From the NCBI GenBank assembly GCA_030637245.1, contig DAOVVI010000119.1, positions 1 through 5,959 on the forward strand: 5,959 nt of DNA, given 5' to 3'. Numbering within the stretch: position 1 is the stretch's first letter; every line of letters starts with the position of its first letter. Below, in pieces: positions 1-5,959 of the stretch. The position numbers and the translations under genes are program-made. The notes under the pieces are model-generated. The model was not told the DNA's origin. It did no database searches and saw only the letters and a list, made by a program, of their open reading frames with translations. This stretch comes from Cyclobacteriaceae bacterium (GTDB taxonomy: Bacteria; Bacteroidota; Bacteroidia; Cytophagales; Cyclobacteriaceae).

Positions 1-2724
1 CACCAAAAAATCACATTGATCCTGGCGGTTATCTTTCTAGGGTCAGGCATTTTCGTATATAGCAAAATGGGGGGAGAGTTTGTTCCAACGTTGGATGAAG
101 GTGATTACGTTGTTCAACCAATCTTAAGACCCGGTACATCATTGGCAGAAACTGTTGAATTTTGCACAAAAATAGAAAGCATCCTGATCGATAATTTCCC
201 AGAGGTAACACAGGTGGTCTCCAGGATTGGCGCTGCTGAAGTACCCACCGATCCCATGTCAATGGAAATGTCAGATATAATTATCAAATTAAAACCAAAA
301 TCAGAGTGGGTAAGCGCTGAGACTAAAGAAGAGCTTGCAGATAAAATGAAAGAAGCCATGGCTGTTTTTCCAGGGGTAGAATTTGAATTCACGCAACCTA
401 TCGAAATGAGGTTTAATGAACTTATCACAGGAGTGCGGTCAGATGTAGCTGTAAAAATTTATGGGGAGGACCTCCAGATTCTTTTTGATAATGCCACGAA
501 AATTAAGTCGCTAATCAGCAACGTAAATGGAGCTTCGGACATTAGTGTTGAGCAGATCATTGGTTTACCCCAGATGAACGTAAAATATGAACGACAAAGG
601 ATGGCGCAATATGGCCTGAATGTCGCTGATGTAAATGATTTGATATCAACTGCATTTGCCGGTAAAATAGCAAGCACCGTTTTTGAAGGTGAGCGTAGAT
701 TTGACCTGGTGGTTCGCTTTGACCGGGAAAGCCGGCAATCTTTGGAGAGTTTAAAACAGATTATGATAGAAACTCCCTCCGGTCAACGCATCCCAATTAC
801 CGAGGTGGCAGATATAGGCATAAAAAGAGGGCCAGCTCAAATTTCCAGGGATGACACTAGAAGACGTATTGTGATCGGTATAAATGTGCGCAATAGAGAT
901 GTGGAGTCTCTCGTAGAGGAAGTACAACAAATTATCGAATCAAATATTGAATTACCCGATGGATATTATATCACATATGGTGGTCAATTTGAAAACCTTC
1001 AGAACGCAAGCAAGCGCCTTAGAGTTGTGGTTCCACTGGCATTGGCACTGATTTTTATTTTACTCTATTTCGCTTTCGGGTCCATTACCCAGGCTATAAT
1101 AATATTTTCTGCAATCCCACTTTCAGCCATTGGAGGGGTGTTTTTATTGTGGATCAGGGATATGCCTTTCAGTATTTCAGCCGGCGTTGGTTTTGTAGCA
1201 TTATTTGGTATCGCCACGCTTAACGGTATAGTTCTTATCAGTTACTTTAATGAGCTAAAAGAAAATGGTGTTTCGGATGTCAGAAAACGTATAATTGAGG
1301 GTACGAGGACCAGGATGAGGCCGGTAATTCTCACCGCCGCCGCAGCAGCCCTGGGGTTTTTCCCGATGGCATTTTCCGGGTCTGCAGGGGCGGAGGTACA
1401 GAGGCCATTAGCCACAGTAGTAATTGGCGGCTTGATAACTGCCACCTTTCTCACACTTATTTTACTACCGGTAATTTATTTGGCGGTTTACGGAGGCAAT
1501 TATAGAAATAGTTTATCAAAGTATGGATTGAAGGTGATTCTGGTACTTATTTCATTTTCATTATTACCATTTGTGTCAGAGGCTCAAAATCCTTCAATAA
1601 ATCTTGATAATGCCATTGAGTTGGCCAAAACTAACAATCTGGAATTAAAGAATGCTGCTCTGAATATTGAAGGTCGGAAGGCTTTGGTAAAGACAGCCTG
1701 GACCCTTGGTCAAACGGAAGTCTCCTATACAAATGGTCAGATAAATTCTGAATTAATTGATTACAACTGGTATGTGAAACAGGATTTTGGCACGCCATTT
1801 TATCAATCATCAGTTTCAAATTTCATGAAACTCATGGTAGATCGGAGTGAAGCCGAACAACAACTGGTCAGCAGAAAAATAGAACTGGAGACAAGCCTCG
1901 CATACTTTGAACTTGTCTGGAGGCAGGACCGTTATCATCTCATTCGGAAAGATTTTTTACAATATGAGGAGGCAACTAAAATTGCTGATCTCAAGTATCA
2001 ATCCGGGGAAAGCAATCTACTTTCTAAAGTGATGATGGAGGCAAAATATGAAGACCTGAGATTGATGCTTCAGCAAGCAAGTGCAGACAAGATCGCAGCA
2101 CAACAAAATCTGATGAAAGTCTTGCAGGCCGAGGTAGTATATGAAGCTGATTTGGATTCGTTAACGAAAGTACAATTAGACTTTAATATGGACAGCCTGT
2201 TTAGCTATTATCAAAAATCAGCTATGATGAACTATTTGAATAAAGGACTACTGGTTTCGGAACAAAAAATAAAAGTTCAAAAATCCAGTATTTCCCCAAG
2301 GCTTGGTTTTGGTTATTTCAATCAGTCGATTGATAAGCTCAAAGGTCATGATGGGTGGGAATTGAGTGTAAGTTTTCCATTGTGGTTCCGGCCAAATAGT
2401 GGTCAGATCCAATCAGCTAAAATCCAATACGAGATGTTTAATAATGCCTTTCATCAGCAGCGTTATAATATGATAAGTGATCTGAAAGTATTTAATTATC
2501 AGCGAAATACGCTCATTGATAAAATTGATACTTACGAAAGAGTATCACTTAGAAATGCCGATATAATCATGGAGAATGCAGATTTATTGTACAAGAATGG
2601 TGAGATTGAATATCTGGAATACATTCGAAGCATCGGCCAGGCCATCAGTATGAAGTTGAGTTATCTCGATAACCTTCATGAATATAACATGGCGACATTG
2701 AAAATGAATTATATAATTAAATAG
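1..2724 (+). CDS. czcA: Heavy-metal efflux RND permease (CusA/CzcA family) fused to a TolC-like outer-membrane factor; 5' end cut by the window
   Basis: The frame is already open at base 1 (HQKITLILAV...), so the N-terminal half of the pump lies upstream; 907 residues are visible. Residues 4-22 are the membrane helix before the second periplasmic loop, followed by the HME-RND motif GGEFVPTLDEGD (24-35) and the porter/docking region with MRFNELITG (136-144). Helices lie near 341-360, 364-385, 393-413, 441-458 and 470-498, with the family-typical SAGVGFVALFG segment. This is the proton-driven inner-membrane part of a metal exporter. After a short linker a hydrophobic stretch ending SEA-Q (510-529) leads into about 380 residues with TolC/OEP character: long amphipathic helices and beta segments such as WELSVSFPLWF near 785. 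Aligned by eye to E. coli CusA, M573 is kept (M90) but M623 and M672 are E140 and L206, which fits CzcA-type divalent cations better than Cu/Ag. The adaptor gene follows after 9 bases. The family call is secure; the substrate is inferred. Confidence 0.95.
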   Translation, partial: HQKITLILAVIFLGSGIFVYSKMGGEFVPTLDEGDYVVQPILRPGTSLAETVEFCTKIESILIDNFPEVTQVVSRIGAAEVPTDPMSMEMSDIIIKLKPKSEWVSAETKEELADKMKEAMAVFPGVEFEFTQPIEMRFNELITGVRSDVAVKIYGEDLQILFDNATKIKSLISNVNGASDISVEQIIGLPQMNVKYERQRMAQYGLNVADVNDLISTAFAGKIASTVFEGERRFDLVVRFDRESRQSLESLKQIMIETPSGQRIPITEVADIGIKRGPAQISRDDTRRRIVIGINVRNRDVESLVEEVQQIIESNIELPDGYYITYGGQFENLQNASKRLRVVVPLALALIFILLYFAFGSITQAIIIFSAIPLSAIGGVFLLWIRDMPFSISAGVGFVALFGIATLNGIVLISYFNELKENGVSDVRKRIIEGTRTRMRPVILTAAAAALGFFPMAFSGSAGAEVQRPLATVVIGGLITATFLTLILLPVIYLAVYGGNYRNSLSKYGLKVILVLISFSLLPFVSEAQNPSINLDNAIELAKTNNLELKNAALNIEGRKALVKTAWTLGQTEVSYTNGQINSELIDYNWYVKQDFGTPFYQSSVSNFMKLMVDRSEAEQQLVSRKIELETSLAYFELVWRQDRYHLIRKDFLQYEEATKIADLKYQSGESNLLSKVMMEAKYEDLRLMLQQASADKIAAQQNLMKVLQAEVVYEADLDSLTKVQLDFNMDSLFSYYQKSAMMNYLNKGLLVSEQKIKVQKSSISPRLGFGYFNQSIDKLKGHDGWELSVSFPLWFRPNSGQIQSAKIQYEMFNNAFHQQRYNMISDLKVFNYQRNTLIDKIDTYERVSLRNADIIMENADLLYKNGEIEYLEYIRSIGQAISMKLSYLDNLHEYNMATLKMNYIIK
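1528..1584 (+). other. Internal signal-peptide-like segment at the RND/TolC joint
   Basis: This stretch lies between the last RND helix and the outer-membrane-factor domain. It encodes a lysine-bearing start, a hydrophobic core (VILVLISFSLLPFV) and an SEA|Q signal-peptidase-I-like end, directly followed by the mature-type start NPSINLDNAIELAKTNN. In the fused protein it could be a thirteenth membrane pass that puts the TolC part in the periplasm, with or without cleavage. The first codon is TTG, so it could also be read as a start giving a classical signal peptide, LKVILVLISFSLLPFVSEA. The segment is plainly visible; cleavage and internal initiation are inference. Confidence 0.6.
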
Positions 2725-2733
2725 TAAAGATAT

Positions 2734-3885
2734 ATGAACAAATTAAGATATATAATATTTGTTTTAATTCTCTCTATGGCCTGCTCGAATGAAAAGGAGC
2801 AAGATCAAACTGAGGTTAAAGCTACTACTTCCGGGAGCGTAAACTCTGTTGATTTAACACCAGGGCAAGTTTCAGCTATTAAGCTAAGGTTAGGTCATAT
2901 CGAGAAGCGTAATCTAACCAATGTCATTAAGGCGAATGGCTATTTGGATGTTCCTCCACAAAATAACGCGGTAATAAGTCCGATGATTACCGGTTATGTT
3001 CGAAAAATAAACTTTCTGGTTGGGGACAATGTGAAAAAAGGGCAAACAATGGCTGAGCTGGAAAGTATGGATTATATAGATATGCAACAGCAATATATTG
3101 AATTAAATGCCAGAATAGCCTTTTTGAAAGAAGAGTACGATCGCCAAAAGTTGCTACGTGAACAAGACGCTGTCTCTAAAAAGAAATATTTAATGGCTGA
3201 GTTTGAACACAAAATAGCTATTTCTACGCTGGATGGATTAATATCAAAACTGAATCTTCTTGGAGTCAATTTTAATAAACTTAACGAAGGAAAAATTGAG
3301 CCCAGGATTTTGCTTAAAGCCCCAATTTCCGGAAGTGTAAAAAAGCTGAACACAGTAATTGGCAAACATGTAGATCCTTCAGAGGAAATATTCGAAATTG
3401 TAAACCCGGAGCATTTACACCTTGAATTGAATGTTTATGAAAAAGATGTAATCAAAGTAAAAAAAGGTCAAAAAGTTTTGTACAAAATACCAAATTTGAA
3501 GGAGCATATTTTTGAAGGTAAGGTATTTTTGGTAGGTAAAGATTTGTCGGAAGATAAAAGATCAATAAATGTGCATGTACATATTGATGAGGATGAAGCA
3601 CAATTTACTGTGGGAATGTATGTAAACGCATCAATAGTAATAGAAGACACTCCATCTTATACTTTGCCGGTCACGGCAGTTGTCGTAGATGGTACAAAGG
3701 AATACATATTTAAAAGGTCTGAGATTTCCACAGAGAGAATCGTATTTAGCAAATTTCCTGTTATTACCGGTCTTGAATCTGATGGATTAATTGAACTCAC
3801 CAGTATGGATGACCTTACTCTTGAGGACGATATTGTTATTGATGGAGCATTTTATTTGTTAAATGCCTTTACGGAGGGTGAGTAG
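2734..3885 (+). CDS. Periplasmic adaptor subunit of the metal efflux pump (CzcB/CusB-like, HlyD family), lipoprotein
   Basis: This 383-residue protein would bridge the RND permease and the outer-membrane factor. It opens with a lipoprotein signal (MNKLRYIIFVLILSMAC, lipid-bearing Cys17). The adaptor layout follows: first lipoyl half near 76-110 (PMITGYVRKINFLVGDNVKKGQ), an alpha-hairpin near 112-180 with the typical LREQDAVSKKKY turn region, second lipoyl half near 190-225 (KAPISGSVKKLNTVIGKHVD), a beta-barrel near 226-302 and a membrane-proximal domain near 308-380. Length fits the family. There is no N-terminal or C-terminal His/Met-rich metal-binding tail of the kind some CusB/CzcB proteins carry; only a short HVHIDEDE patch near 281-288 stands out. 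The ATG lies 9 bases after the permease stop, with no clear Shine-Dalgarno site, so co-transcription and perhaps translational coupling are likely. Family and role are well supported; the metal is not shown by this gene. Confidence 0.93.
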   Translation: MNKLRYIIFVLILSMACSNEKEQDQTEVKATTSGSVNSVDLTPGQVSAIKLRLGHIEKRNLTNVIKANGYLDVPPQNNAVISPMITGYVRKINFLVGDNVKKGQTMAELESMDYIDMQQQYIELNARIAFLKEEYDRQKLLREQDAVSKKKYLMAEFEHKIAISTLDGLISKLNLLGVNFNKLNEGKIEPRILLKAPISGSVKKLNTVIGKHVDPSEEIFEIVNPEHLHLELNVYEKDVIKVKKGQKVLYKIPNLKEHIFEGKVFLVGKDLSEDKRSINVHVHIDEDEAQFTVGMYVNASIVIEDTPSYTLPVTAVVVDGTKEYIFKRSEISTERIVFSKFPVITGLESDGLIELTSMDDLTLEDDIVIDGAFYLLNAFTEGE

Positions 3886-4093
3886 GATTGCTAAAAAACA
3901 ATGTTAATAAGCGATTACTTATAGACTTCAGAAGTAATTAACCATTGAAAATTGTGGTAATTCCAGTCAAAAAGTACGCTAATTGTAAAAAAACGTTTTT
4001 CTTATATTCTATATTTTTTTTTTGACGACATTAAATCATAATTTTATCAAAGGTGTGAAAAAGATATTCAAGAAGAATTAGATAAAAAAACTT
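3886..4093. other. AT-rich intergenic region with weak inverted repeats and T-tracts
   Basis: No gene is visible here; the only frames are a few codons long. It contains inverted repeat ATTACTT/AAGTAAT (3914-3920 and 3932-3938), an overlapping ACTTC-A-GAAGT hairpin (3925-3935), a bulged pair AATTAACCA/TGGTAATT (3936-3944 and 3955-3962), the palindrome AAAAACGTTTTT (3989-4000) and a run of ten T (4014-4023). It must hold the end of the pump transcript and probably the start of the lipoprotein transcript. A TATATTTT at 4010-4017 and a TAATTTTA at 4039-4046 resemble the Bacteroidota -7 box (TAnnTTTG), but neither has a TTTG at the right distance upstream, so no promoter is called. Confidence 0.5.
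3989..4023 (+). terminator. Possible weak terminator of the efflux operon
   Basis: The palindrome AAAAACGTTTTT is followed after 13 bases by ten consecutive T. The stem is almost entirely A-T and has no loop-friendly centre, so it is a poor intrinsic terminator. It is listed because it is the only T-tract structure between the pump genes and the next gene. It may simply be AT-rich spacer or part of a promoter. Confidence 0.2.
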
Positions 4094-4540
4094 ATGAAAC
4101 CTTTAAGATTAACCTTATTAAGCATTTTTGCAATTGTAGCAATTCTAGTTTTTCAGAATTGTAACAAAACGGATCCTGTGAAGCCAATAGATGCAACCAT
4201 AAATATATTGACCAGTAAAGCGGAATGGACAGTCAGCAGTGTAAATGTTCCGGTAACTTCAGCTACTACTGATGATATGTGGATCAACTTTAAAGTTTCA
4301 TTTACTAAAACAAATATGACTACTTCCGGTCATCCTACCGGGGCACAGGCAGTTTGGCCGTCCGGTTCTTACACGGTAAGTGAGGATGGAAAATCAATTA
4401 CCAGACAGGATGGAGTATTAATGTCGTTAAATCCGATTACCGAGACAAACTTTACGTCAATATTTACAGTCCCTGACGGAACTGAAATAGGAAGTAGGAT
4501 TGCTGCGTTAGATGGTGAATATACCTTTAATATGAAGTAG
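4094..4540 (+). CDS. Small predicted lipoprotein of unknown function
   Basis: A 148-residue protein that I do not recognise. The start is well fixed: an in-frame TAG lies 15 bases upstream (4079-4081), and this ATG opens a signal sequence with a basic n-region (MKPLR), a hydrophobic stretch (LTLLSIFAIVAILVF) and a probable lipidated cysteine at residue 23 (FQNC). Asn before the Cys is not the classical lipobox, so lipidation is likely but not certain. The mature part (about 125 residues) has one Pro-rich spacer (DPVKPID) and then alternating beta-prone segments rich in Thr/Ser, with W45, W63, W88 and a glycine-containing turn (SGSYTVSEDGKSITR). The pattern suggests a single beta-sandwich or lipocalin-like barrel such as many Bacteroidota surface lipoproteins have, but this is inference. 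The leader just before the ATG is A-rich with no Shine-Dalgarno site. A strong terminator follows, and the gene appears to be a single-gene unit, unrelated in any visible way to the pump. Confidence 0.85.
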   Translation: MKPLRLTLLSIFAIVAILVFQNCNKTDPVKPIDATINILTSKAEWTVSSVNVPVTSATTDDMWINFKVSFTKTNMTTSGHPTGAQAVWPSGSYTVSEDGKSITRQDGVLMSLNPITETNFTSIFTVPDGTEIGSRIAALDGEYTFNMK

Positions 4541-4566
4541 AATATTGATAAATATTGCATATAAGA

Positions 4567-4595
4567 AGAGACCATACTTTGTATGGTCTTTTTTT
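4567..4595 (+). terminator. Strong intrinsic terminator after the lipoprotein gene
   Basis: A perfect 9-base stem (AGACCATAC and GTATGGTCT) closes a TTT loop and is followed by a T-run at 4590-4595. The A/G-rich bases just upstream (4563-4568) can pair with the T-run and extend the stem. It lies 26 bases after the lipoprotein stop codon, ends that transcript and separates it from the sensor gene downstream. Confidence 0.9.
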
Positions 4596-4608
4596 ATTTA
4601 TAATTTTT
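4578..4608 (+). promoter_or_regulatory. Candidate Bacteroidota-type promoter for the sensor gene, overlapping the terminator
   Basis: TTTG (4578-4581) sits about 25 bases, centre to centre, upstream of TAATTTTT (4601-4608). That is close to the known Bacteroidota pattern of TTTG near -33 and TAnnTTTG near -7, with the last G replaced by T. A start around 4613 would give an untranslated leader of about 100 bases before the proposed TTG. The match is short and the region is very AT-rich, so chance is a serious alternative. Confidence 0.25.
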
Positions 4609-4709
4609 TCATCAACTTTATACATAGGGAGAATGCATTTTTTTCTATAAATTATTAAAAACTGCTCGTTTTATCCTTAAAAAATTTTTAGCTCTTTTAT
4701 TTTAAATTT
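4596..4709. other. AT-rich leader before the sensor gene
   Basis: There is no gene in this stretch. The only ATG with a purine-rich GGGAGA just before it (4633) reads five codons, MHFFL, then stops. The rest is A/T tracts. It probably holds the promoter and leader of the sensor gene. Confidence 0.5.
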
Positions 4710-5959
4710 TTGTCTTCTGAACTAAACCAAATATCGACAGTTGAAGATCTTTTTGATCCTGCTGAAAGCACTGCTTTGATCAGGCATGAAGGGCATGAGA
4801 TAAATGTGGAGTGGTTAAAAGAGTATCAGTCTGATCAAACTTCGTTTTATAGCCGATATGCTTTATTGAATAAGAATATTCTGGTTATTTCTTCCTATGG
4901 AGAGCCTGATATTAATGATATAAAAAAGGCAACAAAACAACTCGAACAATCCCACATTGATAAAGAAATTGTCAATGTTGATCTGGTATGGGATGTTAGA
5001 AATATTGGAAATCCGGGTATTAAAGTTCGGAAGGCCATTATTCAATCCACTAAGCAACTTTCAAAATATTGGAAAAGCCGTTACCTGGTAATTACGCCAA
5101 AGTTTAAAACGCTAATCCGTATCTACAAATTCTTTGATCAAAGTAGTGTAGAGAATCTTTATTTTGCAGATTCGATTGAGGACGCACTTAATAAAATCAC
5201 ATCAAAACTTCCTCCCGAAAAAGGGATTGAATACTCATCTGGATGGTCTGTAAAAGATCGGGTTGTCCTTCTTAAAAAAAGTAAAGAAGAGTTGGTGGAT
5301 ATGATTGAAAGCTTCAAGAAAAATCATGAAGAAAGTACGAATAAAGTGTTGGAGGCAATCGGGCAGATAACATGGGGAGGAAAGTTTAAAAACGTTGAAA
5401 TAGAGGTAAGTGAGAATGATCCTCATTTTGAGTTGATTAATGCCTTTTCATTATTGCAGCAGGACGTAGGAGAGATTATTAAAGAGTTTAAGGAGCTAAA
5501 CCAGAACCTTGAATTAATGGTGGCAGAAAGAATTGTCGATTTCATCGATAAAGAGTCCAATCTCAGGTCCATTCTTGATAATTCAGATCGTGTGACCTGG
5601 CTTATGAATACCAGGTATGAGTTGATTGATTTTAATATTGAGTTCTCCAATGTAGTAAAGAAAAGATATAAAAGGGAGCCGGAAATTAATCAAAATGTTC
5701 TTGAGATCATTAGTGATGAAAAAGAACAGATGGTTTGGAGAAGTAGGTTTGAGTCGGCGCTTGATGGAAAACCGGGTATATATCTCGATCAGGATAATTA
5801 TGATAATAAGGGACGAGTATATGAAATTAAGACTTTCCCTATAAAGGAATTTGGGAAAATAAAAGGGGTGTCCGTTTATATTGAGGATATAACAGAATTA
5901 AAAAACTCCCAATTTAGGTTGATAGAAAAGAACCGGGACCTGCAGAAAGTTAACAGTGA
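4710..5959 (+). CDS. Soluble PAS-domain signalling protein, probable sensor histidine kinase; 3' end cut by the window
   Basis: One frame stays open from 4692, just after a TAG at 4689-4691, to the right edge; 416 residues are visible from the TTG at 4710. No in-frame ATG occurs until about 5301, deep in the protein, so a non-ATG start is needed; GTG at 4806 is the alternative. Residues about 45-165 form an alpha/beta module (NKNILVISSYGEPD ... WKSRYLVITPKFKTLIRIYK ... SIEDALNKI) resembling SpoIIAA/STAS-like folds. Residues 172-280 are mostly helical, with a HAMP-like coil (NQNLELMVAER). Residues 283-396 form a PAS domain (SNLRSILDNSDRVTWLMN ... GVSVYIEDITELKNSQ) leading into the coil RLIEKNRDLQKVNS, which in Bacteroidota kinases usually runs straight into the phosphoacceptor HisKA helix. 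That part is outside the window. No membrane helix is visible, so it acts in the cytoplasm. The PAS call is firm; the kinase call and the N-terminal fold are inference. A diguanylate cyclase or other PAS-linked output is possible but less likely. Confidence 0.85.
   Translation, partial: MSSELNQISTVEDLFDPAESTALIRHEGHEINVEWLKEYQSDQTSFYSRYALLNKNILVISSYGEPDINDIKKATKQLEQSHIDKEIVNVDLVWDVRNIGNPGIKVRKAIIQSTKQLSKYWKSRYLVITPKFKTLIRIYKFFDQSSVENLYFADSIEDALNKITSKLPPEKGIEYSSGWSVKDRVVLLKKSKEELVDMIESFKKNHEESTNKVLEAIGQITWGGKFKNVEIEVSENDPHFELINAFSLLQQDVGEIIKEFKELNQNLELMVAERIVDFIDKESNLRSILDNSDRVTWLMNTRYELIDFNIEFSNVVKKRYKREPEINQNVLEIISDEKEQMVWRSRFESALDGKPGIYLDQDNYDNKGRVYEIKTFPIKEFGKIKGVSVYIEDITELKNSQFRLIEKNRDLQKVNS

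Noticed and set aside
114..1819. Reverse-strand open frames opposite the pump gene
   Set aside because: The + strand has unambiguous RND/TolC family motifs throughout; the reverse frames are antisense shadows without signals of their own.
3901..3924. Short frame ATG TTA ATA AGC ... TAG after the adaptor gene
   Set aside because: It is only seven codons, with no supporting start signal.
4021..4046. TTTG plus TAATTTTA as promoter of the lipoprotein gene
   Set aside because: The centre-to-centre distance is about 20 bases, shorter than the roughly 26 expected for the Bacteroidota promoter, in a region where such short AT words are common.
4633..4650. ATG preceded by GGGAGA as a start for the sensor gene
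   Set aside because: It reads only five codons before a stop and lies in a different frame from the sensor gene.
4863..5650. Reverse-strand open frames of 60-75 codons
   Set aside because: They lie opposite the continuous PAS-protein frame and have no recognisable domains; they are shadows.
5957..5959. TGA at the very end of the window as the stop of the sensor gene
   Set aside because: It is out of frame: the coding frame has AGT at 5955-5957 and an incomplete GA at 5958-5959, so the gene continues beyond the window.
1..5959. A new defence or mobile system
   Set aside because: No transposase, integrase, nuclease, CRISPR repeat, tRNA or terminal repeats are seen; the genes are efflux, lipoprotein and sensor genes with uniform base composition.

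Overview
The window looks like chromosomal DNA of a Bacteroidota bacterium, probably of the Cytophagales/Flavobacteriia type. The sequence is AT-rich, the genes lack clear Shine-Dalgarno sites and have A-rich leaders instead, two products carry Bacteroidota-style lipoprotein signals, and the first gene is an RND pump fused to a TolC-like outer-membrane factor, an architecture I recall mainly from this phylum. The phylum assignment is an inference; there is no rRNA or marker gene here.

Layout: (1) Positions 1-2724 hold the 3' part of a heavy-metal efflux RND permease (CusA/CzcA family) that continues in the same frame into a TolC-like outer-membrane factor. A signal-peptide-like segment lies at the joint. 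(2) Nine bases later, 2734-3885 encodes the matching periplasmic adaptor (CzcB/CusB-like, HlyD family) as a lipoprotein. These two genes supply all three parts of a tripartite metal efflux pump and are almost certainly one operon. (3) A 208-base AT-rich gap (3886-4093) holds weak inverted repeats and T-tracts. (4) Positions 4094-4540 encode a small predicted lipoprotein of unknown function, closed by a strong intrinsic terminator at 4567-4595. (5) After a 169-base AT-rich gap, an open frame from about 4710 runs off the right edge. It encodes the N-terminal part of a soluble signalling protein: an alpha/beta module resembling SpoIIAA/STAS-like folds, a helical linker, and a PAS domain with its C-terminal coiled coil. 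It is probably a histidine kinase whose catalytic part lies beyond the window. It has no ATG near its start.

The permease/outer-membrane-factor fusion and the adaptor would export metal ions from periplasm or cytoplasm to the outside. Substitutions at two of the three methionines that bind Cu/Ag in E. coli CusA favour a divalent-cation substrate (Zn/Co/Cd/Ni-type) over Cu(I)/Ag(I). Nothing ties the lipoprotein or the sensor protein functionally to the pump, and the terminator separates them. All genes are on the + strand. I saw no mobile element, RNA gene or CRISPR array.
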